NCBI GenBank assembly: GCA_041583135.1 | Contig: JBFHGJ010000008.1 | Span: 1-64,000, forward strand | Direction of reading: 5' to 3' | Source of the DNA: JABSOG01 sp041583135 | GTDB taxonomy: Bacteria; Pseudomonadota; Gammaproteobacteria; Enterobacterales; Alteromonadaceae | DNA: 64,000 bases | Part shown: one piece after another, positions 40,088-48,399 of the stretch | How positions within the stretch are numbered: the first letter of the stretch is position 1 | Layout: each line of letters starts with the position of its first letter | Made by a program: the position numbers and the translations under genes | The notes under the pieces: generated by a model | Seen by the model: only the letters and a program-made list of their open reading frames with translations | What the model was told of the DNA's origin: nothing | Databases searched by the model: none

Positions 40088-41305
40088 TTAACTTGCGCGA
40101 ATAGCTTCAACCGCCGGGGCATTGGCCGCTTTGACTGCCGGAAAATAAACCGCAATCAATCCGGTAACCACATAAAACGCCGCAACCAAAGGCACATAAA
40201 CCCAATCGATGGTGGCAATGTCATAATTGGTCACCAAATATTGATTTAAGCTGGTCACCAAAGACAGACCAACTAACAGGCCGACGGTGGCTATGACCAT
40301 GTTTTCAAACAGGTAGTAGGACACAATCATGCCTTTGGTCGCACCAAGGGCACGCTTTATACCAATACCGCGGGTCTGGCGAGAGATATTAAACTTGGTC
40401 AGGGCGTAGATACCCAAAACCGCAAAAGTCATTAAAATAAGGCCCACCACCATCAATGATGTCAGCAGTGCCGAGTGGTTCTGATACTGGCTGTCGAGGA
40501 ATTCATCCTGACCTTTAATCGAGGTGATCACCCTTCGGTCGTTAAGCCCGTAGAGTTTTTGGTCAAGCTCGCCGATAAGCGCATCGCGCCGGTTTGCCTC
40601 AGTACGCACCAAATACTCGACACGGTTGCCGAGTAAAATGCCCGGGAACAAGGCGACACGGTCAAACCCTTCCCAGTCGGCCCAAGCGCCCTGCATCACT
40701 TCAATGATGCCGATTATCTTCACCATACCCATTGAGGTTCTAAACGACTGACCGAGGGCATCACCGTCAGGGAACAACATTTTACCCCACTGTTCAGTGA
40801 CCAATACCGGATTGACACCATGGGCGCCACGGAAGCTCACCCGCTCGAACTCTTGAATTTCTTCAGCATTAAAGTTACGGCCGGCAATGACATTGATGCC
40901 CAAGGTATCTACCGCATACTGATCGGCAAGATAAACATATCCACGGGCATCGATGGTGCCGTATTTTTCCGACTCGGAACGAAACACCGGTACCATAGCG
41001 CTAGCGCCAAGGGGAATTTCACTGAGCACAGAGGCAGACTCGACCCCTGGGGTTGAGCGGATCATCGCCAGATCCTCGGCAATGGCATTTTTGGCGTTGA
41101 AGTTAGACTCGATGGCGACCGATTCAATGGCGATGTTGCTGAATACCGCCATGCCGGTAGGACGACTCATTTTTTGCCACAACTGGGCTGAGATAGAAGT
41201 CACATTGCTGACAATGGCAAAAGTCAGGGCAATTTGCACAATCACTAAAAATACAGCGGCCTTCGAGTAGCGAATGGCACTAAGGACTAAACGAATATCC
41301 AACAT
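40088..41305 (-). CDS. FtsX/MacB-type ABC transporter permease, second of a pair
   Basis: A 405-residue permease with the MacB layout: one N-terminal membrane helix (about 16-37), a large periplasmic domain (about 40-275) and three C-terminal helices (near 281-303, 328-352 and 370-395). The C-terminal FtsX domain includes RQTRGIGIKRALGATKGMI, the cytoplasmic coupling segment typical of MacB/LolCE proteins. No ATPase is fused, unlike classical MacB, so it must use the separate ATP-binding protein at the head of the operon. It starts 12 bases after the other permease; the two probably form a heterodimer. It should move the peptide, or a periplasmic form of it, outwards with the MacA-like adaptor. 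Confidence 0.9.
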   Translation of the reverse strand: MLDIRLVLSAIRYSKAAVFLVIVQIALTFAIVSNVTSISAQLWQKMSRPTGMAVFSNIAIESVAIESNFNAKNAIAEDLAMIRSTPGVESASVLSEIPLGASAMVPVFRSESEKYGTIDARGYVYLADQYAVDTLGINVIAGRNFNAEEIQEFERVSFRGAHGVNPVLVTEQWGKMLFPDGDALGQSFRTSMGMVKIIGIIEVMQGAWADWEGFDRVALFPGILLGNRVEYLVRTEANRRDALIGELDQKLYGLNDRRVITSIKGQDEFLDSQYQNHSALLTSLMVVGLILMTFAVLGIYALTKFNISRQTRGIGIKRALGATKGMIVSYYLFENMVIATVGLLVGLSLVTSLNQYLVTNYDIATIDWVYVPLVAAFYVVTGLIAVYFPAVKAANAPAVEAIRAS

Positions 41306-41317
41306 GATGCAATCCTC

Positions 41318-42613
41318 CTACTTCAGGTATCTGACCGGCTGTACTTGACTGGCTTTGAGTACCGGGTACAGATAAGCCAACAAACAGACGATAATTGAAA
41401 CAACTATGGTGCCGAGCAACAACGCCATATTCAAATGAGCAACTTGCTCGTAATGGGCAAATTTGGCTTTGACCAACTCAAGCCCAAGCAATGAAGTGAT
41501 CACTGCACTGATACCGCAGATAACGCCAAGCACCAAAACCTCAACCAACTGCATCTTAACCAACAGCGCTTTACTTGCCCCTAAAGCGCGGTAAATACTG
41601 AATTCTTTAAAGCGTCCAAAGCTCTTGGCACTGAGCATTCCCATGACATTGATGGCACAAACCAGCAAGAACATCGCCGCAAGACCAACCAACAACAAGT
41701 TGGTCTCATTAACCACCTCATGAAACGCCAACCAAGGCTCAATCGCCACCAAACGCGAGTCGTTGCCCGGCTCAAAACGGCCAACCGCCTGTTGTTCGGC
41801 AACATAGCCGGTCAAAAACTGACGATAGCTGTCGGCATCGGCCTTTGAGGCAAACTCAACCCAATAGGGGATCCACACACTCTCTGAGTTCAAAAACGCT
41901 TTAAACGGGTCGTCAGACTCGGCCAACTGCGCCTCTTGGGTATTACCGGCATTGGTCAGTTTGAGTTTCTCGACCAAAGAAAATGGAATGAACACCCCTT
42001 CGGTTTCGCCAAAAGGCGTGTTTTTCAAATCATACAAACGAGGCGTCATCACCCACTTATCGAGCACGCCGACCACTTCGAACGTAGCATCGCCGATCAG
42101 CAGTTTTTCACCGACGCTGTTGCGTCCGCCAAACAGCTTGTCATTGATTTCGTGGTTGATCACCACCACCTTTTGAAAGTCGCGCTCTTGCGCTTTATCC
42201 CAGCCACCGCCGTATTTAAACGGCGCTCTGAACATCGAAAACAGACCCGAGGTGCTGACCCGGGCATCGACGTAGAAAGGTCTTTGCGAACCATCGAGCA
42301 CATCGACCAACACCCGAGAGAGGAAGCTCGCCGATTGATTGATTGGCAGTTCATTGTCTTTGAGGTTTTGAAAATCTTTATAAGACACCATCTTAAGATG
42401 GGTTTCATGAGGCCATTCTTTGAGGGTATCGAGCTGAACGGCAAACAGGGTGTCTTTTTTGTCTGCCATCGGCACTGCCGACATAAAATGATAAATACTG
42501 AAGGTGGTCATCAACACACCGACGCTGACGGCGATCATCGTGACCACCAAGCCCATGATCAGCGGAGTTTTGCGCAAACTCGCCAAGGCCAATCGAATTT
42601 GGAATATCAACAC
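41318..42613 (-). CDS. FtsX/MacB-type ABC transporter permease, first of a pair
   Basis: A 431-residue permease homologous in layout to its neighbour: N-terminal helix at about 18-43, a long periplasmic domain with MacB_PCD character (FRAPFKYGGGWDKAQERDF, VVINHEINDKLFGG), then helices near 303-325, 352-380 and 398-422. FKEFSIYRALGASKALLVK near 335-355 is the FtsX coupling motif. It ends in PVRYLK. It follows the ATPase gene by 41 bases. Paired, divergent permeases with a separate LolD-like ATPase are common beside Gram-negative lipopeptide and siderophore NRPS genes. The substrate is inferred from context only. Confidence 0.9.
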   Translation of the reverse strand: MLIFQIRLALASLRKTPLIMGLVVTMIAVSVGVLMTTFSIYHFMSAVPMADKKDTLFAVQLDTLKEWPHETHLKMVSYKDFQNLKDNELPINQSASFLSRVLVDVLDGSQRPFYVDARVSTSGLFSMFRAPFKYGGGWDKAQERDFQKVVVINHEINDKLFGGRNSVGEKLLIGDATFEVVGVLDKWVMTPRLYDLKNTPFGETEGVFIPFSLVEKLKLTNAGNTQEAQLAESDDPFKAFLNSESVWIPYWVEFASKADADSYRQFLTGYVAEQQAVGRFEPGNDSRLVAIEPWLAFHEVVNETNLLLVGLAAMFLLVCAINVMGMLSAKSFGRFKEFSIYRALGASKALLVKMQLVEVLVLGVICGISAVITSLLGLELVKAKFAHYEQVAHLNMALLLGTIVVSIIVCLLAYLYPVLKASQVQPVRYLK

Positions 42614-42654
42614 AACTAGTAACCTTTTGGTAATGAATTGACTACAGCTCGCCT

Positions 42655-43350
42655 TTAAGAGGCGTTACGCAACTCGGTTTCTGCCCCTTCGATGCAACGG
42701 CCATCAAGCACGTTGATGCAACGCGTGCCGCGCTGGGCGAGCTTCTTATCATGGGTCACGACGATAATGGTGGCACCGTCTTTGTGCAGTTGTTCAATCA
42801 ATTCAAACACCTGTTCGGCCATTTCAGAATCTAGGTTACCCGTTGGTTCATCTGCCAACAAAAAACGGGGTTTACCGGCGATGGCGCGGGCAATGGCAAC
42901 CCTTTGCTGTTGTCCACCGGATAGTTGTGAAGGATAATGGCTGGCACGTTTGCTTAGGCCGACCGTTGCTAAGGCTTCTTCTGCGCGTTGTTTGCGCTCG
43001 GCTGCGGGCATGTTGCGAAAGCGCAAAGGCAAGGTGACATTTTCAATGACATTAAGTTCGGGTAACAGATTAAAACCTTGGAAGATAAAACCAATTTTTT
43101 CATTACGGATGGCAGAGCGCTGATTGTCGTTTAAGCCGCTGACATCGACGCCGTCAAATAACAATTGACCCGAATCAAAGGTTTCCAGCATACCCACAAT
43201 ATTCAAGAACGTAGACTTGCCTGCACCTGAAGGGCCCGTTACAGTGACAAACTCGCCTTCTTCAATACTTAGACTAAAGTCGTTGAGCGCTTTGGTTTCC
43301 ACTGTGTCTGTACGATAGGCTTTGCTTAACCCCTTTATTTCCAGCATCAT
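42655..43350 (-). CDS. ABC transporter ATP-binding protein, MacB/LolD type
   Basis: A 231-residue nucleotide-binding subunit, complete and of normal length. Walker A GPSGAGKST at 39-47, Q-loop Gln at 91, signature LSGGQQQR at 143-150, Walker B FLLADE at 163-168 and switch His at 200 are all intact, so it should be active. It energises the two permeases downstream. Two ATG codons stand side by side at the start; a GGGAAC ribosome site lies 6 bases upstream of the first. It is the first gene of the large leftward operon, directly behind the best promoter seen in the window. Confidence 0.95.
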   Translation of the reverse strand: MMLEIKGLSKAYRTDTVETKALNDFSLSIEEGEFVTVTGPSGAGKSTFLNIVGMLETFDSGQLLFDGVDVSGLNDNQRSAIRNEKIGFIFQGFNLLPELNVIENVTLPLRFRNMPAAERKQRAEEALATVGLSKRASHYPSQLSGGQQQRVAIARAIAGKPRFLLADEPTGNLDSEMAEQVFELIEQLHKDGATIIVVTHDKKLAQRGTRCINVLDGRCIEGAETELRNAS

Positions 43351-43430
43351 AATTTGTTCCCGTAGTATTATTAAAATTATTCTAATATTCGTTCGTTATC
43401 ACATGAGCAGTACTTTAACCCTTAGTTCCT

Positions 43431-43458
43431 ATTATAGCAATGATGATTTAAGTGTTTC
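43431..43458 (-). promoter_or_regulatory. Extended -10 promoter of the line A operon
   Basis: Reading the minus strand, TGCTATAAT is a perfect extended -10 element. GAAACA lies 16 bases upstream as a poor -35 (three of six matches), which is normal for extended -10 promoters. Transcription would start near 43424, about 75 bases before the ABC ATPase start. No internal promoter of similar quality was found further down, so it may drive over 43 kb of genes. Confidence 0.65.
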
Positions 43459-43723
43459 TAGTACCTTACACATACATCACTATAAAACTCAGGTAAAAAG
43501 TTCCCTATTCTTAAACTCTTAACGAACCTGTTCCTTTATTTCCATATTCCTGAAACAGCTATTTAGCCTTGATTGGCTATGGTAGGGTTAATCCATTTTA
43601 GTGTCAAGTTCCCCTACAAAGAAATTACCTCAGCCTGAAACTCAGCTTATTATTAATTGTTTTTATTACACTTTTATTGACTTGCATCAGCTTTTACCAA
43701 CCCTGTTTTGTTTTAACCCTGCG

Positions 43724-43752
43724 TTGCTCATTGATGAACACTATGGTATAAA
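43724..43752 (+). promoter_or_regulatory. Candidate promoter for the acylase-exporter operon
   Basis: TTGCTC and TATAAA are separated by exactly 17 bases. The -10 matches five of six consensus bases, the -35 only three. The start of transcription would be about 220 bases before the acylase start, a long leader, so a closer promoter or an activator cannot be excluded. Confidence 0.3.
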
Positions 43753-43977
43753 ACCGTCGCTAAAACATTTGAGCCAAGTTGTCTATTCGGGACCACTGCA
43801 AAACCTTCAATGCAGTACCCACATAACAATCTCACATGTAAAAATATTAACTATAACGATTTTGAGAACGTTCGAATGGATTGTACCAATCCGGTCTATG
43901 AGACAGAAAAGTTACATGATAACGACGCATATACCGACCGATTCGCCAAAATTACCGCTCATTCGATACTCTGGTAA

Positions 43978-46476
43978 ATGGCTACTATGTTAAGAAAATA
44001 CCCACTACTATCCCGATTAGGAATACTGGTCATTTTGCCTTTAATGGCCGTTTGTTTTTTACTTTTTAACCAACTCAAGCAAAGCCTCACACCAAGACAA
44101 GGTCAATTGCAATTGCGTCAACTGGCCGAATCGGTCACTATTCACTTTGATAAACAGGGCACACCCACAGTCAATGCGCAAAACGATGCCGATGCTTTTT
44201 TTGCCCAAGGCTACCTCCACGCCAGCGAACGCATGTGGCAAATGGAGCTGCAAAGACGACTGGTTCAGGGCCGTTTAAGTGAGCTGTTTGGCACCAGATC
44301 GGTGCCCTCAGATGTGTGGATGCGCACCCTGGGACTGGCCAAAGCCGCCAAGATACAATGGGCCAACTTGAGCCAACCGGCCAAACAAGCCTTAGACGCC
44401 TATGCCAAAGGCGTCAACAGTTGGATAGACAGCGCCAAAGACCACGGCCCGGAGTTTGCCTTGTTTGGCATCACCCCCAAACCGTGGCAACCGGTAGACT
44501 CGCTGGCGTGGCAAAAAGTGCTGGCATTGAACCTCGGTCAAAATATGTATGACGAAGTGGCCAGACGCAGCGCGCTTAAAATCCTCAATGGCGAGCAGCT
44601 CAAAGTCTTTTTTCCTTATGATCCCGACCTATCCAATCAAACCATCACCGCTGGGCACCAAGGGCTTCATGAAACCACTCAAGCCTCAGGGCCTGCCCTT
44701 GAAAAGTTTGCGCAGTGGCAGGACATCCAAGGGTATTTTCGCCGCACTTGGGGATTAGGCGAGCGCTTTGCCGGCAGTAACGCTTGGGTCGTCGCGGGCA
44801 AGCATACCGCTTCGGGTTTTCCGATGCTGGCCAACGACCCCCATCTTGGCCTGCAAATTCCGTCGGTGTGGTATGCCATCTCGTTATATGGCGACAAACT
44901 AGCCGCCAGCGGCATGTCGTTGGTGGGCCTTCCCGGTGTGATGCTCGGCCGCAACCGGCAGATCAGCTGGGGCGTTACCAATTTGATGGGGGATACCCAA
45001 GATCTATTCATACTGGATATTCCCCTTGAGAACAATCAGGTCTATCTTACCGATACCGGCCCTAAAGCCATCACCAGTCGCCGTGAGACCATTGAAATTG
45101 CCCCCCCTTCTCCACAATTTCTCAACAAAAAGGTGCTCCCCATTACCATTGAGGTACGCGAAACCGAGCTTGGCCCGATTGTCTCAGATGTCGTGGCCAC
45201 AGCCGACGAAGTGATGGCACTACGCTGGAGCGCCCTCGATGAAAAAGATACCAGTTTCGAGGCGTTTTTTAAGGCGCAATATGCCACGAATTGGCAAGAA
45301 TTTCGTCAAGCGGTGTCTCAACTAAGGGCACCGGGAATGCAGTTTATCTATGCCGACAAACAAGGCAACATCGGCTCGCAGGTGGCGGGGTATATGGCCA
45401 AACGAGGCCAAGGTGAAGGAATATTGCCGCAACGGGCGTTCAACACCAGTGCCTATTGGCAAGGATATAGCGAATTTGACCGTCTCCCCAGACAATTCAA
45501 TCCGCCCCAAGGCTATATTGTGTCGGCCAATACGGTTATCGACAGCGATGACGATGTCATTTTGTCTCACGAGTGGGCCAATCCCTATCGTAAACACCGT
45601 ATCGAGCAGATGATCAGCGACCAAATCGGCAACAACCATAAGATCACCCTCGCCGATATGCAGCAAATGCAAATCGACTACCTCGACTTAGGTGCCAAAG
45701 TGCTATTGCCGTTACTTGCTGACAACAGCCTAAAACCCAAGATCTTAGCGGCGATAGACGATGACCGAGACATCGCCGAACTTGCCCTAACCCGTCTTAG
45801 TCAGTGGCAGGGCAGCTTTGATGGTCAAAGTGTCGGCGCATCGATTTATCACTATTGGCTGGTTGAACTCAAACAGCAGATCTTTGCCGATGAACTCAAT
45901 CCGGTATGGCAAAGCGGACCATCAGCCGTCGCCGGTTTGGCCTCGACGGTAACCCCTCATACCCTTAAGACCCAGCTGACGATGCAACAAAGCCCTTGGT
46001 GCGGCTCGCGACATTGTCATGATGAGCTGATAGAAAGCTTTAAAAACGCCATTGTGGCACTGAAAAAAGACAGTGGCAGCAGCGATCCCGCCGACTGGCG
46101 CTGGGGTTTGCTGCATCACGCCGAATACGGCCACCAACCTTTTGGCGGGGTCAAATTATTAGACAAGGTGTTTAAAACCACCATTGAAGTCGGCGGCTCG
46201 GCCGATTCGGTCAATGCCTCCGGCTCGCAAAAAGACCCCAGCGGCGGCTATCGCCAGAGCCTAGGCGCAACCTTTCGTCAAATCTTCGATTTGGCCCAAA
46301 ACCAAGGTGGAGCTTATATTTTGGCAACCGGACAGTCGGGTATGTTTATGTCCTCTCACTACGACGACATGATAGTGCCCTTTGCCCAAGGAAAGCTGTT
46401 CCACTACCAGGTGGACGGCAAAGACACGTCGCAAACGCCGGCACTACAACTGCTTCCAGAGGGCCAGTCACGATGA
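43978..46476 (+). CDS. Penicillin-acylase-family Ntn hydrolase, likely maturation acylase
   Basis: An 832-residue precursor of the penicillin acylase / PvdQ / QuiP family, which cleaves N-acyl amides after self-processing into two chains. A hydrophobic segment (about 12-31) acts as signal peptide or anchor, placing the enzyme in the periplasm. The autocatalytic site is ERFAG|SNAWVV: Ser267 would become the N-terminal nucleophile of the beta chain. An Asn in YIVSANTV fits the catalytic Asn of the family. Length fits (PvdQ is about 760 residues). A second ATG nine bases downstream (MLRKYPLL) could be the real start; neither has a strong ribosome site. The stop overlaps the exporter start by 4 nt, so the two are co-translated. 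Placed between two NRPS operons, one of which has a fatty acid loading domain, it is likely to remove the acyl chain from an exported precursor. Quorum-signal degradation is an alternative. Confidence 0.9.
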   Translation: MATMLRKYPLLSRLGILVILPLMAVCFLLFNQLKQSLTPRQGQLQLRQLAESVTIHFDKQGTPTVNAQNDADAFFAQGYLHASERMWQMELQRRLVQGRLSELFGTRSVPSDVWMRTLGLAKAAKIQWANLSQPAKQALDAYAKGVNSWIDSAKDHGPEFALFGITPKPWQPVDSLAWQKVLALNLGQNMYDEVARRSALKILNGEQLKVFFPYDPDLSNQTITAGHQGLHETTQASGPALEKFAQWQDIQGYFRRTWGLGERFAGSNAWVVAGKHTASGFPMLANDPHLGLQIPSVWYAISLYGDKLAASGMSLVGLPGVMLGRNRQISWGVTNLMGDTQDLFILDIPLENNQVYLTDTGPKAITSRRETIEIAPPSPQFLNKKVLPITIEVRETELGPIVSDVVATADEVMALRWSALDEKDTSFEAFFKAQYATNWQEFRQAVSQLRAPGMQFIYADKQGNIGSQVAGYMAKRGQGEGILPQRAFNTSAYWQGYSEFDRLPRQFNPPQGYIVSANTVIDSDDDVILSHEWANPYRKHRIEQMISDQIGNNHKITLADMQQMQIDYLDLGAKVLLPLLADNSLKPKILAAIDDDRDIAELALTRLSQWQGSFDGQSVGASIYHYWLVELKQQIFADELNPVWQSGPSAVAGLASTVTPHTLKTQLTMQQSPWCGSRHCHDELIESFKNAIVALKKDSGSSDPADWRWGLLHHAEYGHQPFGGVKLLDKVFKTTIEVGGSADSVNASGSQKDPSGGYRQSLGATFRQIFDLAQNQGGAYILATGQSGMFMSSHYDDMIVPFAQGKLFHYQVDGKDTSQTPALQLLPEGQSR

Positions 46477-48227
46477 GAGCATTAAAACTGTTTACCAAGT
46501 ACGCCCCCAACAAGACGTTTTTGGCCATCACCCTCGGTTCTTTATCGGGCCTGTTCTATGCGTTTTTGATCCCCATCGTGATGCAGGCGCTGTCTGATCC
46601 AAGCCCGGGCTTTGCCGTCGAAGACCCGCAGGTCCTAGTGCTGGGTGTTGAAGTGGCCCATTCAAAATATGCCCTGCTGTTTGTCAGCTTTGTGGTGTTG
46701 ATTTTGCTGTTTAAGTCACTTTCGGAAATCGTGCTGGCCAGAGTGGCCTTGGATATTCGCTTTGAGCTAAGACAAGATCTCTACAATCAAATCAAACGCT
46801 CGCCAATTGCCGCGTTAGAGAATGTCGGCTCGCCACGGCTTATTCAAGCCTTGGCAACCGATGTCACCGCCATTGTTACCGGCGCCCAGTTGTTTCCTGA
46901 GCTGTTGACCAATGCTGTGACCTTGATTGGTATGCTCAGCTACCTTGCCTATCTCGACACTCAACTGTTTATTTATGTGCTTGAGGTGATCTTGTTCGGT
47001 ATTATCGCGTTTCAAGTACCGGTGATATTCGGCGCCCGCAAGTTTGGCCGTGCCAGAGATCATCAAGACATCCTGCAAGAGGCGTTCAGAGGTTTAGTTG
47101 AGGGCGCCAAAGAGCTCAAACTGTCGCAGGAGAAACAGCAAGTCTACGAAAACGAAGTGTTGCACGCCCAAGAGCACCGTATCAAAGGCTTGGAAAAACA
47201 AGGGCAAACCTATTTCAGTCTGGCCCATAACTTCGGCTCGCTGATCAGTTTCTTTGCCATCGGCGGCTTAAGCTTTATTTTGGTCAACTACCATGCCATC
47301 TCCAATGCCGAGCTTATCGCCATTGTGATGGTCTTGCTTTATATCACCGGCCCTATCGGCATGTTGCTCAACATCTTGCCGCAACTCTCACGCACCCGCA
47401 TCTCGTTACAAAAGCTCGACCAGCTCTATGCCGAACTGCCAAAAGAGCCGATTGAACAAACCCAAGCCAAGGCCCGTCAATGGCAGGTACTGAAGATGAA
47501 GCAGGTTAAATATACTCACCTGCCTAAACTGACCCAAGCAGCCAAAGACAGCGGCGCGGAGATCAGAACCTTTGGTATCGGACCTGTCGATTTGACCATT
47601 AAACGCGGCGAGATCACCTTTATCGCAGGCGGTAACGGCTCGGGCAAATCGACGTTAAGCAAAGTCATAAGTCAGCACTATATCGCCAACGAAGGCGAGA
47701 TATACTTCGGCGATACCCTGATAGACAAAGACAATATGGCAGCCTACCGCGAGGAGATCTCTTGTATTTACTCCGATTATTATCTGTTTGAGCGTATCTT
47801 AGGTCTCAACGCGCTCAAAGACGACTATCTTGAGCAGGTAAACCACTATATTGAAGCTTTTGGTTTGACCGGTAAGGTTGAAATACAAGACGGCCATTTC
47901 ACCACCTTAAAGCTGTCAGACGGCCAACGCCGCCGTTTGGCCTTGGTGGTTGCCATTGTCGAGGATAAATCGCTGTATGTGTTTGATGAATGGGCGGCAG
48001 ACCAAGATCCCCAGTTCAAACATGTGTTCTACCGAGAAATTCTGCCGTTCTTTAAGGCCAACAACAAAGCGGTGGTGGTGATCTCCCACGATGACCGCTA
48101 TTTTGATGTCGCCGACCAATTGCTGATCATGGAATCCGGTCAACTGGTCAAAACCGAACGTTCACCGAAATCACGGTTGTTCGACAGCGACAGCAAAACC
48201 ATTGCGCTTGAAGCCGAACCAAGTTAA
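46473..48227 (+). CDS. Cyclic-peptide export ABC transporter, PvdE/SyrD/YojI family
   Basis: A 584-residue half transporter with membrane and ATPase domains fused. About six membrane segments lie in residues 10-305 (for example near 12-34, 67-90, 140-190, 252-271 and 281-302). The C-terminal ATPase has Walker A GGNGSGKST near 386-394, a signature LSDGQRRR near 480-487 and Walker B LYVFDEWAADQDP near 500-512. The LSDGQ signature and DEWAADQDP are hallmarks of the PvdE/SyrD/YojI group, which carries peptides across the inner membrane; PvdE exports the acylated pyoverdine precursor. Its translational coupling to the periplasmic acylase supports a sequence of export first, then deacylation. It could serve line A, line B or both. 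Confidence 0.93.
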   Translation: MRALKLFTKYAPNKTFLAITLGSLSGLFYAFLIPIVMQALSDPSPGFAVEDPQVLVLGVEVAHSKYALLFVSFVVLILLFKSLSEIVLARVALDIRFELRQDLYNQIKRSPIAALENVGSPRLIQALATDVTAIVTGAQLFPELLTNAVTLIGMLSYLAYLDTQLFIYVLEVILFGIIAFQVPVIFGARKFGRARDHQDILQEAFRGLVEGAKELKLSQEKQQVYENEVLHAQEHRIKGLEKQGQTYFSLAHNFGSLISFFAIGGLSFILVNYHAISNAELIAIVMVLLYITGPIGMLLNILPQLSRTRISLQKLDQLYAELPKEPIEQTQAKARQWQVLKMKQVKYTHLPKLTQAAKDSGAEIRTFGIGPVDLTIKRGEITFIAGGNGSGKSTLSKVISQHYIANEGEIYFGDTLIDKDNMAAYREEISCIYSDYYLFERILGLNALKDDYLEQVNHYIEAFGLTGKVEIQDGHFTTLKLSDGQRRRLALVVAIVEDKSLYVFDEWAADQDPQFKHVFYREILPFFKANNKAVVVISHDDRYFDVADQLLIMESGQLVKTERSPKSRLFDSDSKTIALEAEPS

Positions 48228-48399
48228 CGCTCGATACACTTAAGGTCATGGATGACCGTGCATTTCAATATAGCCCCGGTGCTTATCCGCAGTTAATAGC
48301 TCAGTGGCAAACGCCATAAAGGCCTGGGCATCAAACTCATCCCCTTCTCCGAGCGCAGTGCATAGCACCGGTGCAAACAGGCGCCGAAGCGCCCTGTAG
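48228..48399. other. Convergent intergenic region with hairpin and a short leftover reading frame
   Basis: This separates two converging genes. A GGCGC-CGAA-GCGCC hairpin (48380-48393), extendable by ACAG/CTGT past a bulge, has no U-run and is at best a weak terminator. On the minus strand a frame is open from just behind the RND stop to TGA at 48246, reading in part LFAPVLCTALGEGDEFDAQ, with no ATG before Met24 of the stretch and only a GTG at 48368. Its codon use resembles the genes around it. It may be the tail of a lost gene or chance; I cannot name it. Confidence 0.3.

Larger units (their letters stand above)
43351..43977. other. AT-rich divergent control region
   Basis: This 627-base stretch separates the leftward line A operon from the rightward acylase-exporter operon and is clearly richer in A and T than the genes on either side. 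It contains the leftward promoter and a weaker rightward candidate, listed separately. A GTG-started open frame of 130 codons begins at 43601 and runs into the acylase start in another frame; I do not accept it as a gene because it lacks a good ribosome site, has unlike composition and shows no recognisable motif. No regulator gene is present here. Confidence 0.6.

Noticed and set aside
43401..43522. 39-codon frame MSSTLTLSSYY... on the plus strand
   Set aside because: It covers the leftward promoter, has no ribosome site and is low in complexity; probably chance.
43601..43993. GTG-started 130-codon frame in the divergent region
   Set aside because: Weak start, AT-rich and unlike the cluster's proteins in composition, contains promoter-like sequence and overlaps the acylase start out of frame; no motif recognised.
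48380..48393. GGCGC-CGAA-GCGCC hairpin as a strong two-way terminator
   Set aside because: No T-run follows on either strand; kept only as a weak candidate within the intergenic entry.
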